Source: Acanthamoeba castellanii str. Neff (Eukaryota > Discosea > Longamoebia > Acanthamoebidae). From it: a DNA stretch of 64,000 bases. Positions 1 through 8,129 of the stretch are shown in pieces. The first letter of the stretch is position 1. Every line of letters begins with the position of its first letter. The DNA is taken from assembly GCF_000313135.1 (NCBI RefSeq), contig NW_004457617.1, positions 935-64,934 on the forward strand, in the 5' to 3' direction. The translations under genes were made by a program, and so were the position numbers. The notes beneath the pieces are model-generated. The model saw nothing but the letters and a program-made list of their open reading frames with translations, searched no databases and had not been told where the DNA came from.

Positions 1-144
1 TTTGAGTGCCTTGCTCAGATTGCTGGCCCTCTTGAACTGAATGGTGATCCATGGTGCTGGCCTGCTGTCTGCCAGCTTGCTGAAGTGGTGGTCAATCATG
101 TCACTGCACTTGTGCCTGAAGAGCTTGACTACACCCTGCCTTGA
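1..144 (+). CDS. 3' end of an unidentified reading frame
   Basis: An open frame runs from the window edge to a TGA at 142-144 and encodes 47 residues ending in EELDYTLP. The stretch has coding-like character (FECLAQIAG at the left edge), but its base composition is less GC-rich than the clear genes of the window. I recognise no family. It could be the last exon of a gene that begins outside the window or part of a decayed mobile element, since the next kilobase has the same AT-richer look. Only the 3' end is visible, so function cannot be inferred. Confidence 0.25.
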   Translation, partial: FECLAQIAGPLELNGDPWCWPAVCQLAEVVVNHVTALVPEELDYTLP

Positions 145-593
145 GGTGGTTTCAGTGATGCCTGAGACATAGGGCTGAGAGATTCTTGTAGGTGGGGGCA
201 GTGGAGCACAGGGGGACAATAATAAGCAGGTGCATTGTACAAGGCATGGGACAGGGGCCTTGGGTGGATGGGTAATGGCCATCCATGGCTGGGGGGTAAT
301 AGATACATGGGCAGAAATCATTGGAAGGTATGTGGACCTCAGTGAGTGGGTGGAGGCTGCTTGTAGCCTGAATCACAAGTAGGGGGACAGTACCCTGAAT
401 AATCTTTGTAACTAGCCTCTCTTGCATCCTCCTCCACCTTGGAGCACTATGCCTGAAGCTAAAATTCCACTCCATTCCACACTGATAAAATCACTTTTAA
501 CTCCACAAATTCCAAGTTTTTATGAAATCATTTTCATCTCAAGTCCCTCAATATCACTTATAAGCAGCGGTCTAGCATGTCAAAATCACACAT

Positions 594-636
594 GCAGATC
601 CAAATCTTCAAAACAGTTTTGAAGATTTGGATCTGC
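594..636. repeat. Perfect 21-bp inverted repeat (hairpin)
   Basis: Positions 594-614 and 616-636 are exact reverse complements separated by one base. The arms contain GATCCAAATCTTC and its complement. Such a long perfect hairpin could be abutting terminal inverted repeats of a small transposon, a junction between inverted copies, or an RNA stem. No transposase frame is evident next to it. Confidence 0.75.
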
Positions 637-873
637 CCTGTAAATCAAAAATGTCAAATCTCACATGATTTTAGCACAACATAAATTCCACAATCATTTG
701 TGACCTCTCATTTCAAATGACCACAAGTTATTTGTGCAATGCATCACCATTCCTGGATGGCAGGTGAATGTCAAAAATAAATTAACATGGTGAAAGGAAA
801 GTTGATTTGGCAGTAGAACATGAGTATACATGATGCTGCCCAGGCCTTAGCATGGAGAGTGGGATCAGCAACT

Positions 874-1400
874 TCAATGTGCCAGTACTGTGCAATCCAC
901 CATGAAACACCAAACACCTTTCTTGGCAAGGATGCATGTGCACAGTGATTGCTGGGCGGCCACCAATGATGGGTACTCGCACATTGCAGAATTGCTCAGG
1001 GCCTTGTTCACAACCTTGGAGCAGAAGAGCTGGCATGTCAGCCCACTGATGTTGTCAGTGCTTGCACAGTAGTTGTTGAGACTCCACAAACACCACAAGT
1101 TGCTGCATTCGTAGAAGTTGTGCACATTGAGAGAGGTGCAGCATCTGAACTGGTTCTTGGCTGGTGGCTGAACGCACAGGCAGCTCCCATCAGCATCACT
1201 GGCGCACCATTGTGAGCCGACCTCCACTTGGTTGGTGCCCTCAACCACCGCGATGAGGTCGCGTCAATTGGCCGCCACTTGGAGCCGAGGGAACGCTTTG
1301 GCGAACTCGGCGTCTTCCAATGCCGTCTCAACCAGTGCGGCGCCCCGATCGCCACGCCAGGCAAAATCGCGGCCATCCACGAAGATTTTGGTCTTTGTTT
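874..1400 (-). pseudogene. Cys-rich coding-like frame interrupted by TGA
   Basis: Read on the minus strand, one frame gives a plausible protein from about 1400 (KIFVDGRDFAWRGDRGAAL...) down to an in-frame TGA at 1264-1266. It continues in the same frame (RDLIAVVEGTNQVEVG...) into a segment very rich in cysteine, with many C, CC and CxxC arrangements, until about 874. No family is recognised. The single stop in an otherwise continuous frame suggests a decayed gene or an unrecognised intron around 1265. The Cys-rich part may also be chance. Confidence 0.25.
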
Positions 1401-1437
1401 GGTCACCGCGTTTGTTTTATTTGTAACTGCTCAAGCG

Positions 1438-2795
1438 ATGAAAAGAACGCGGAGACAGACGGGTCGGAGGAAGGGAAAAGATGAAGGCCTTGCCATAGGC
1501 GCGCCAGCCCAGGAGGAGGAGGGCTGTCCCACCACCACCACCACCTGCTGGACACCAGAGGTGCCACCCAACCCTCTCACCCAGCACTACGCCACCCGCA
1601 ACCCGCAATACGCGCAGCCGGTGTTGTCTGTTGTAGTTCCGTTGTGGTTTACCCCAGGTACCCACTTCCAAGCCCCACACTTCCTCATTACCATTTTATT
1701 TTAGTTTTATTATATGTGGTGTTTTTTTATTCAGAGCACATTGTGGCGCGGGAGTTCGGATTCGACCACCGTAACAGCCTCACGTGTTTCGGAGGCGTGC
1801 GGCCATGGCTTCGCAAGAACGAAGAGTGGCCGCGCTGTGGCCGCTGCTCGCATCACCTCCAGTTCTTCTTCCAGATCGATTTCCGCCTCCTTCCCGCGCA
1901 GGCGGCCCGCCAGTACGCCGGTGGTGGTACGCCAATTTAGAAAGTGCAAGGTTTTGTGTTATCATTTATTAATCTTGATTGGTTGATTTTATTTGACTTT
2001 TTATTTTGATTGGCGAAAGCAGAAAGGAACAGGCTGCTGCAGATGTTCATGTGCCCTCAGCAGGGCGAGGATTGCCGAGTGTGGGAAGCCTTTGACAAGT
2101 CTGTGCTCCTCCGCTTCGTGCCCCTCCCGCCGGCCGGCGGCCCCAGCCTCCTCACGCTCGCGTCGCGCACCCTAGCCAATTCCCTCCCATCCTGCCCCGG
2201 TACACGCCACACCCTACCACCCCTCACGTCTGCCACTGCTGACGCACACGCACACGCACACGCACACGCACACACGCACACGCACACGCACGACGCACAC
2301 GCTCACACGCACACAGACCAGGAGACGGTGATGGACACGCTGAGGCTGATCGGTCTGGACACACTCGTCTCGACCAGCGCTGACATAGGCCCCAACGAAG
2401 ACACGAGCGCCCAGCTGGCCAAGTGCCCGCGGCTCGAGGCGGATGGCACCTGCTCGTTCGATTTCGCTCTGCCGTTTCACAGGCCTGTCCGGTGGCGAGC
2501 GCGCCAGGACTGGCCGAGCGAGGAGCAACGCGCCGACGGCCGTCGTGTGACCAAACATGACAGCGGCACCTATGCGGGGACCAAGCTGGGCGGCTGGCCC
2601 CACCGGGGGTCAAGTCACACCACTGCAGTGGTGAAGTACCCCGCCTGCAGGGAGTGTGGCAGCGACATGACGAACCTGGTGTTCCACATCAGCGAAGATG
2701 ACGTGCTGCCCTATGACTGGGGCGACTCCGCCCCGCACATCGTGCTGCAGTGTCCCACTCACTATGCAGAGATGGCGTTCCAGTTCTTGTGCTAA
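1438..2795 (+). CDS. DUF1963/YwqG-like zinc-ribbon protein
   Basis: The exon after the acceptor at 1731-1734 encodes a CFGGVRPWLRKNEEWPRCGRC block: a GG-x-P-W-L turn followed by CxxC, then FFFQIDFRLLP. An intron 1927-2022 (GTACGC..CAG) joins in frame to LLQMFMC. A second intron, 2200-2316, is packed with CACACG repeats and joins to DQETVMDTLRL. The C-terminus has PACRECGSDM and a WGDSAPHIVLQC block ending in H and C residues. This order of GG-P-W, Cys pairs and a Trp-Gly-Asp/Cys tail fits the DUF1963 family, whose function is unknown. The Cys pairs probably bind zinc. The upstream exon (ATG 1438, ending 1657) is phase-compatible, but its Lys/Arg-rich start is uncertain. Confidence 0.55.
2241..2316. 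repeat. Intronic CACACG hexamer array
   Basis: About a dozen CACACG-like units, with a few CGACGC interruptions, fill the 3' half of an intron of the DUF1963-like gene and run right up to the CACACAG acceptor. Confidence 0.85.
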
Positions 2796-2949
2796 GAAGA
2801 TGATGAGACAAGTTGAATTCTTCTTGAATTTTACCCTACAGGTTGTTCACCTGGCTTGAGAAACCCACACATCTGAAGATAACAGTGCCTCACTCTGTTG
2901 CCTAATTTCACCTCTCAGCCACACGTCAGTTGAGATAAAACCAACAGCC

Positions 2950-3130
2950 ATGCAGAATGCACCACCCAGCTTCTCGTTTTAGAAGCAAAAGCAGTTGGAG
3001 GCTCAAGATCACACTTTTCCAGCTTGAAGGCCGACTTGCTCAGGGCACTGGGCAGGGGCTCTCTCTCGGGCGAAGTTGGAGATTGAGGGGAAGATAAAGA
3101 TGAATGGGTGTGAATGGAAATGGGGCCTGA
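2950..3130 (-). pseudogene. Fragment duplicated from the F-box/beta-helix gene
   Basis: The minus strand over about 3001-3107 matches the plus strand at about 39593-39700 with only scattered substitutions. It encodes a Ser/Pro-rich stretch followed by PSALSKSAFKLEKCDLEP, against PSALSKLAFKLEKFDLEP in the gene at 39.4 kb. The upstream part (FIFIFPSIS/SSLSSPQSPTSPE) is alignable as well. Beyond DLEP the similarity stops. No F-box or beta-helix coding remains, so this is a truncated copy, lying immediately upstream of the 5S rRNA gene. Confidence 0.7.
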
Positions 3131-3228
3131 TCGGGCAAAAGCTGCCAGTGAATGTTGGATACGGTCGATCAGGTACGGGGAATGGCCCAGGCAAGGGGAT
3201 GTGGTGGGCGAAGAGTGTGGTGGTTGAT

Positions 3229-3347
3229 GGATAAGGCCATACTGCGCAGAAAGCACCGCTTCCCATCCGAACAGCGAAGTTAAGCTGCGCCAGGCGGTGT
3301 TAGTACTGGGGTGGGCGACCACCCGGGAATCCACTGTGCCCTATCCT
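3229..3347 (+). rRNA. 5S ribosomal RNA
   Basis: About 119 nt beginning GGATAAGGCCATACTGCG and ending CCTATCCT, followed by a T run that would terminate RNA polymerase III. The internal blocks CCATCCGAACAGCGAAGTTAA and GTACTGGGGTGGGCGACCACC are typical eukaryotic 5S elements covering box A, the intermediate element and box C. It closely resembles the Acanthamoeba 5S sequence as I remember it. Helix I pairs GGATA with TATCC but has an A.C mismatch at its sixth position, so this copy may be a variant or slightly degenerate. Confidence 0.93.
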
Positions 3348-3350
3348 TTT
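3347..3350 (+). terminator. RNA polymerase III T-run terminator
   Basis: Four T residues directly follow the last paired bases of the 5S gene, the minimal Pol III stop signal. Confidence 0.6.
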
Positions 3351-3528
3351 GGCATTTGCAGACACACACCCCTCTCATCCGCCTCTCGACCTGTCAAGTT
3401 TCGATCTTTTTAGATTCGAATGGGCAAACAACAACAACCGGGCAGGAGAACAGACGCGAAAATTTTTGTTGACTCCTTGACTCCTCTCAAGAAGGGATCC
3501 CCACCATAACGGCAGTGCCGAACATGCA

Positions 3529-3600
3529 GCCGTCCTAGCTCAGTCGGTAGAGCGCAAGACTCTTAATCTTGTGGTCGTGGGTTCGAGCCCCACGGTCGGC
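3529..3600 (+). tRNA. tRNA-Lys (CTT)
   Basis: A 72-nt cloverleaf without an intron. The acceptor stem is GCCGTCC/GGTCGGC with one T-T mismatch. The D arm is GCTCAGTCGGTAGAGC and the T arm is GTGGGTTCGAGCCCCAC. The anticodon loop CTCTTAA reads CTT, decoding AAG lysine, the preferred Lys codon in these GC-rich genes. It lies about 180 bp downstream of the 5S gene on the same strand, so the two form a small Pol III cluster. Confidence 0.95.
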
Positions 3601-3685
3601 TATCTCTTTTTCTTAATTGTTAACGATGTTTGTAGATCACCCAAGTCATGCATAACGAGAATGGTGCGAGTGATTGCAAGGCCGT

Positions 3686-5233
3686 TCAGTTGAGGAGGCT
3701 GTAAATGTCCGATCGGTCGGGTGGTGACCTCTTCGCTGAGGAAGACGAAGCCGAAGCGGTGGCCACGGTTCGTCGCTTCCCACCGTCGCCGGTGCGCTGG
3801 GCCGTGTTCGGCCTTCGCCTCCGCCCCACTTCATTGCCGTCCGCCTCCTCTTCCTCCTCATCCTCCTCAGTCTCGGCCTCGGCGCATGCCAGCAGCGACG
3901 CCAGGCCCGACACGGCCATGGTGGCGGTGGTGGTGGTCATCGTCGTTGAGGGCGCGTTGGGCTGGAGCGGGAAGGCGGCGACCATCGAGGGCGCCAGTCG
4001 CTGGAGGTCGTGGTGCGCGTGGTACGGCGACGGCAGCGGCGGCGGCAGTGGCAGCGGCGGCGGCTGGCGGAGCGTCTGGCGCAGGTGGCGGTCGTACAGA
4101 CCCACTGAATCGCAGGCCTCCGACAACCACGACGATGACGACGACGAGGCTGTGGGGGCCGGCGGCGGCGATGTGAGCCCCGGCGAGTGGTAGTTGAACC
4201 GCCGCTCCTCCTCGCTGTCGGTCTCCTGCACGACCGTGTGCGCCGTCTCCCCGCACCGCTTGCGGCCTGACGACGCCGGCGCAGACGACGACGACGACGA
4301 CGTGGCGACCATGGGTGCGGCCTTCGACTTCTTTGAAGCGGCCCGGGCGCGCTTGGTCGACTTCCCTCGGGCGCCGCGCTTGGTGCTTGCGGCGGCCTCG
4401 GGCGCGGCCCGCTTGGCTCCCGACCTGGCGGTGAGTCGCCGGCGCACCTTGTCGGTGGCCGACGGCGGGGAGCCGACGCAGTTGTCGGGGTAGTCCTGCT
4501 GCTGCTGCTGGCGGTGGTGCTGATCGTGTTCGTACTCGCGGCCGATGGCGCTCAGCTTGAAGCTGACCCGGTCGGTCGTCTTGCACTGGTTGTAGCCCAG
4601 CCACACTGACCAAGCGTCGACGAGAAGTCTGAAGTCAGCAAAACGCGTGTGTGCGTGTGCGTGTGCGGTGCGTGCGGTGCGTGTCGTGCGAGTACCTTGG
4701 GTGGGAGAGAGATAGGGCTCGCGGAGGAGGAAGAGGCAGAGTTGGATGCTGTTGACGGTGTCGTTGAGCTTGGCCCACCCCTCGGGCTCCAGCGCGCTCC
4801 CCTTGCCCTCCACAGCCGCTTCCGCCACCTCCTCGGCGAACAGTCGCACCTGAGGAATGATCACGCGTCAACCTCTTCTTTATTAATTAATTTACTTTTT
4901 TTATGTTTCTATATATTATTATTTATTGCTTGATCATTTATTATTTATTATTTATATTTCTCGATTTGGTGGAGTAAGTCGACAAATTATAAGATCACGA
5001 GAAAAAAATGATAACTGTAGAGCTGGCAGGCCACGTACGTTTTCCCAGAGGTTGCGTCGCAGGTTGTCGTTGGTGGCGGCCACGGCCGCCTGGTGCTGTG
5101 GGTCGGTGGCGCCCATGACCTTGGGCGGGAGCACTGTGAAGCCCGTCACCTTTCCTCCACCGCCACCTCCACCAAACAGTGTCTGTGGTTGGTGAAGCGG
5201 TGGCTGCTCAACGTTCATCATCGTCGTTGTCAT
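3686..5233 (-). CDS. Hypothetical Ser/Lys-rich protein
   Basis: Three exons on the minus strand. Exon 1 (5233-5039) starts MTTTMMNVEQPP, has a seven-Gly run and ends WEN. Exon 2 (4849-4696) continues VRLFAEEV and includes GWAKLNDTVNSIQLCLFLLREPYL. The last exon, best joined at 4605 through CAG|TG to preserve frame, begins VWLGYNQCKTTDRVSFKLSAIG. It then becomes a long low-complexity tail with a Gln run, basic KRARAASKKSK clusters suggesting nuclear localisation, Ser runs and acidic EEDEEEEE. The folded part is probably the first 120 residues. I do not recognise the family. Its upstream region carries a cluster of CRE-like sites. Confidence 0.5.
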
Positions 5234-6037
5234 CTTCCTTTTCGTGGTGTTGTGCTTCTTGTTCTGCTTCTTCTTGGTTCGTGTTGGCGGCGGTTGATGG
5301 CTGAGAGATCTTGGCAATCGAATCGATTGTGTTGCGCTGAGCGTCAAAGAAGAAGGAGAAGGGTGATGAGGGAAGTTGGAGTCGATAGATACCCCCAGTA
5401 CGGCCACAGCACGTGCACTGAACATGTCGAGTTATGGCAGGACCAATGGCGGTGGGTGCTGATGTCACATGTAGCGCTGGATGATGTGGGGGCATGGCGC
5501 CGTGGCCATGACGTATGCAGAGACCAATGGCCGTCACACCGGCGCGATCAGAAGTGATGTCAGCAAGGCCATCGCTGACGTCACCGCCTCAGGAGAATTT
5601 GGCTAACTATGGTTTGAACATGAACATGTAGAGGCAATGTGTCAGGGTATGGCAGAGAACAGATCCAGACATGTTACTGGTTTTGGGATGGTGGGTAGGT
5701 GTACCAATTAGTACCTGGCTTTCCTGGGCTGTGTGGCTGAGAATGAAGAAGAGGTGAAGAAAGGACAAAGATGGCGGGGTTGAACTTTACATTTGCATGA
5801 TGGGATGATGACGGGTGAACAAGCAAAAATGGGTGGGCAGCTCTTGATAGAGAACAGAGTGAAGAAGAGGGAAGCGGGTGGGTGAGTGGTTGGTAGGGTA
5901 CACAAGATATAGTCGGTCGACCGGCCTTGACTTCGTCTTCGTCGTCTGTAGATTGTGCGCCAATCTTCTCCTTCTTTCGTCCGCTCACGAGCAACAACAA
6001 TCGACGAAAACGAAGACGAAGACGACGGAGGCAGCGC
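5234..6037. other. Intergenic region with upstream sequences of the 3.7-kb gene
   Basis: About 800 bp lie between the stop of the G-alpha gene and the start codon of the Ser-rich gene, both on the minus strand. The first 350 bp contain two CCAAT boxes and four TGACGTCA-like sites and are the likely promoter. The remainder (about 5600-6000) is Ser/Pro-codon-like low-complexity sequence in which I see no supported gene. Confidence 0.5.
5460..5583. promoter_or_regulatory. Cluster of four CRE-like sites with two CCAAT boxes
   Basis: TGATGTCA at 5460-5467 and 5555-5562, TGACGTAT at 5509-5516, and a perfect TGACGTCA palindrome at 5576-5583. CCAAT occurs at 5443-5447 and 5524-5528. All lie 210-350 bp upstream of the minus-strand start codon at 5233. 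Such sites bind bZIP factors and NF-Y in other eukaryotes; binding here is inferred. Confidence 0.5.
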
Positions 6038-7783
6038 TTAGAAGTTGAAGGTGTCGAGGGCCTCGGAGAGCCAGATGTCCTTGCAGGCGTCGAACACCAT
6101 CTGGATGTTGGACGTGTCGGTCGCCGTCGTCAAGTGGATGTACACTTGCCTGTGTTGCAAGCAATGAAAGAGAAGACGGAGAGAGAGAGAGAGAGAGAGC
6201 CGTGAGAAGGGCGTGGGGGCGATGATCACAAGAGGAACCTCCCAATCGAAACGTGGGCGGGGACCAGGAATGTGTGCGGTATGCGCGCGCGTGCGATCGC
6301 ACACATGGTGCGGTCGGACGTGGAGTGCAGCAGCGCTGGGCCGGGTGGGCTTTCTGTGTTCGTTACCTGTTGGGCGAGTGATTCCGCGAGTCGTACTGCT
6401 CCTGGACCCACTTCTTGGCCTTCGCCAGGTCCGAGCCTCCCTTGTACTCGCTGAAGTAGTCGCCTACACACCAACCCCAAGTCAGTGCGTGCCGTGTCGT
6501 CGTGCGTGTCGTGCTTGTGGTGCGTGTCTGACATACCGAGATTGCTGTGCTCGAGTTTCTTTTCGAAGATGTCGACCTTGTTGAGGAACAGGATGATGGG
6601 CTTCCGGTTGAACCAGTCGTTATTGATGGTGTCCTCGAAGAGCTTCAGCGACTCGACCATGCGGTTGGTCTCGTTGTCCTCCTCGAGCACCTGGTCGTAC
6701 TCGGACAGGGCGGCGACGAAGATGATGGCCGTGACGTCCTCGAAGCAGTGAATCCACTTGCGGCGCTCGTTCCTCTGACCACCCACATCCACCATCCTGC
6801 AGCCAACACATGCCGTCAGTGTGTGTCGTGCGGTCGTGCGCGTGCGTGTCGTGCGGCGCCGCGTTTGTGGGTACATACGTGAAGTTGAGGTTGTTATGCG
6901 AGAAGTGGGTCTCGGCGATGCCCGTCGTGCGCTTGCGGATGTGCAGGATGTCCACGTCGGTGATCTGGTAGCTCGGCAGGTTCTTGTAATTCTCGATGTT
7001 CGAGAAGAAACTGTGTGTGTACAGCACGCACCGCACACACCGCACGACACACGGGGTCAGACTATGCGGAGGAGGTGACGCGGAGTGCGAGACGAGCGTA
7101 CTAGTAGGTGGAGTCGCTCAGCTGGAACTCGTTGGAACGCTTGAAGGCGGCGGCGATGCCCTCGTCGGCCCACAGAAGCCTGAGCGCGTCGTAGAGGTCC
7201 TCGGACCACTCGATGTCTTCATCATCTTCCTCGAAGGACAAGAGCAGCTGCGCCTCCTTCTTCAACGAGTCCGAGATGGGGATACCTGCTCGCGTAGATA
7301 GCAATTTGCGTAATGCGGCGATTAATGATCAATATTGATCACAATTTTGCGTAGAGACTCGTAAAATTGATCGATCAAGAAGATTTGGGCGTTTACATCA
7401 ACTGCGAACAAGCCTGATTGAGATGGAAGTCTCAATTGGTTCGCTAATGAAAAGGAAATGAGGAGAAAACGAATGTGGAAACACGCGGAGGGACCGGTAC
7501 CAAGTTTGCGAGCGCCAAGGAGGAGGGCACGCATGTTGTTCACCATGTTGGTGGCTACTTGCTGCTTGTACTCGATCAACTCGCTCTCGCCGAAGCCATT
7601 GAGGTAGAGGATGTGCATCTGTTTGGCCACGGTCGATTTGCCCGACGCGCCGGCTCCGAGCAGGAGCAACTTCACCTCCTTGGTGGCCTTCTTCTTGGCC
7701 TGGGCAAGCTCCTTGTCGATCGCCCGCGACTGCTCGGCCGCCCTCTTGTCATCCCCACTCATGTTACTGCATCCAGCCCCCAT
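6038..7783 (-). CDS. Heterotrimeric G protein alpha subunit
   Basis: Six exons (7783-7501, 7285-7102, 7010-6879, 6796-6537, 6463-6367, 6149-6038) join in frame to a full-length G-alpha of about 355 residues. The start MGAGCS has Gly2 for myristoylation and Cys5 for palmitoylation, so the protein should sit on the plasma membrane. G1 is GAGASGKST, with Ala where G-alphas normally have Glu. Switch I is RKRTTGI, keeping the catalytic Arg. G3 is DVGGQR with the catalytic Gln, G4 is FLNKVD and G5 is TTATD. The helical domain lies between G1 and switch I. The C-terminus DTFNF lacks the pertussis-toxin Cys. It would couple a seven-TM receptor to effectors. Subclass is not assigned. Confidence 0.95.
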
Positions 7784-8129
7784 GTTCGATTTCTACTTGC
7801 CGAAAGATTCTTTTCGATTAGCAGTTCGAAGTAGCTCCTCCCTCTTCAACCTTCTCTTACGACCGCGATGATTGATCTATGAATCCCGTTGGTGCGGCTC
7901 TGCCTCCCACCCAATCTCCAGTTGTGGCGTTCGCAACCGAACCTTCCCGTCAATTAATTAAAAAATATCGTCGTCCTCACATACCCCAAATTCCCAGCCA
8001 GCAAAAAAGGTACGGGTGACCTTTCACACGACAAACGGGCCTCAACCTGGCAACGTCAGTATCTCAAAGAAGAAGAAGAAGAAATAGAAGAACATCTTGG
8101 CCGCCGACGCCACCACCAGAGAGAGAGAT
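7784..8129. promoter_or_regulatory. Shared divergent promoter region
   Basis: 346 bp separate the start codons of the G-alpha gene (-) and the coiled-coil gene (+). No coding potential is visible. It must hold both 5' UTRs and promoters; I see no TATA element I would defend. Confidence 0.4.

Larger units (their letters stand above)
145..1437. other. AT-richer region without a clear intact gene
   Basis: This stretch is less GC-rich than the rest of the window and lacks the CGTGT-type introns seen elsewhere. It holds a 21-bp perfect inverted repeat at 594-636 and a minus-strand coding-like frame at about 874-1400 broken by a stop. Short open frames occur on both strands but none resembles a known family. 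It reads like relic or repeat-derived DNA, although a lineage-specific gene cannot be excluded. Confidence 0.4.

Noticed and set aside
1264..1266. Selenocysteine or stop-codon readthrough at the in-frame TGA
   Set aside because: The surrounding protein is unidentified and no stem-loop of SECIS type was seen downstream. A decayed gene or an intron is simpler.
3867..4613. 248-residue alternative minus-strand frame
   Set aside because: Arg/Pro/Ala-rich composition typical of an off-frame GC-rich shadow. The other frame of the same strand has Gln and Ser runs and continues the upstream exons through an in-frame acceptor at 4605.
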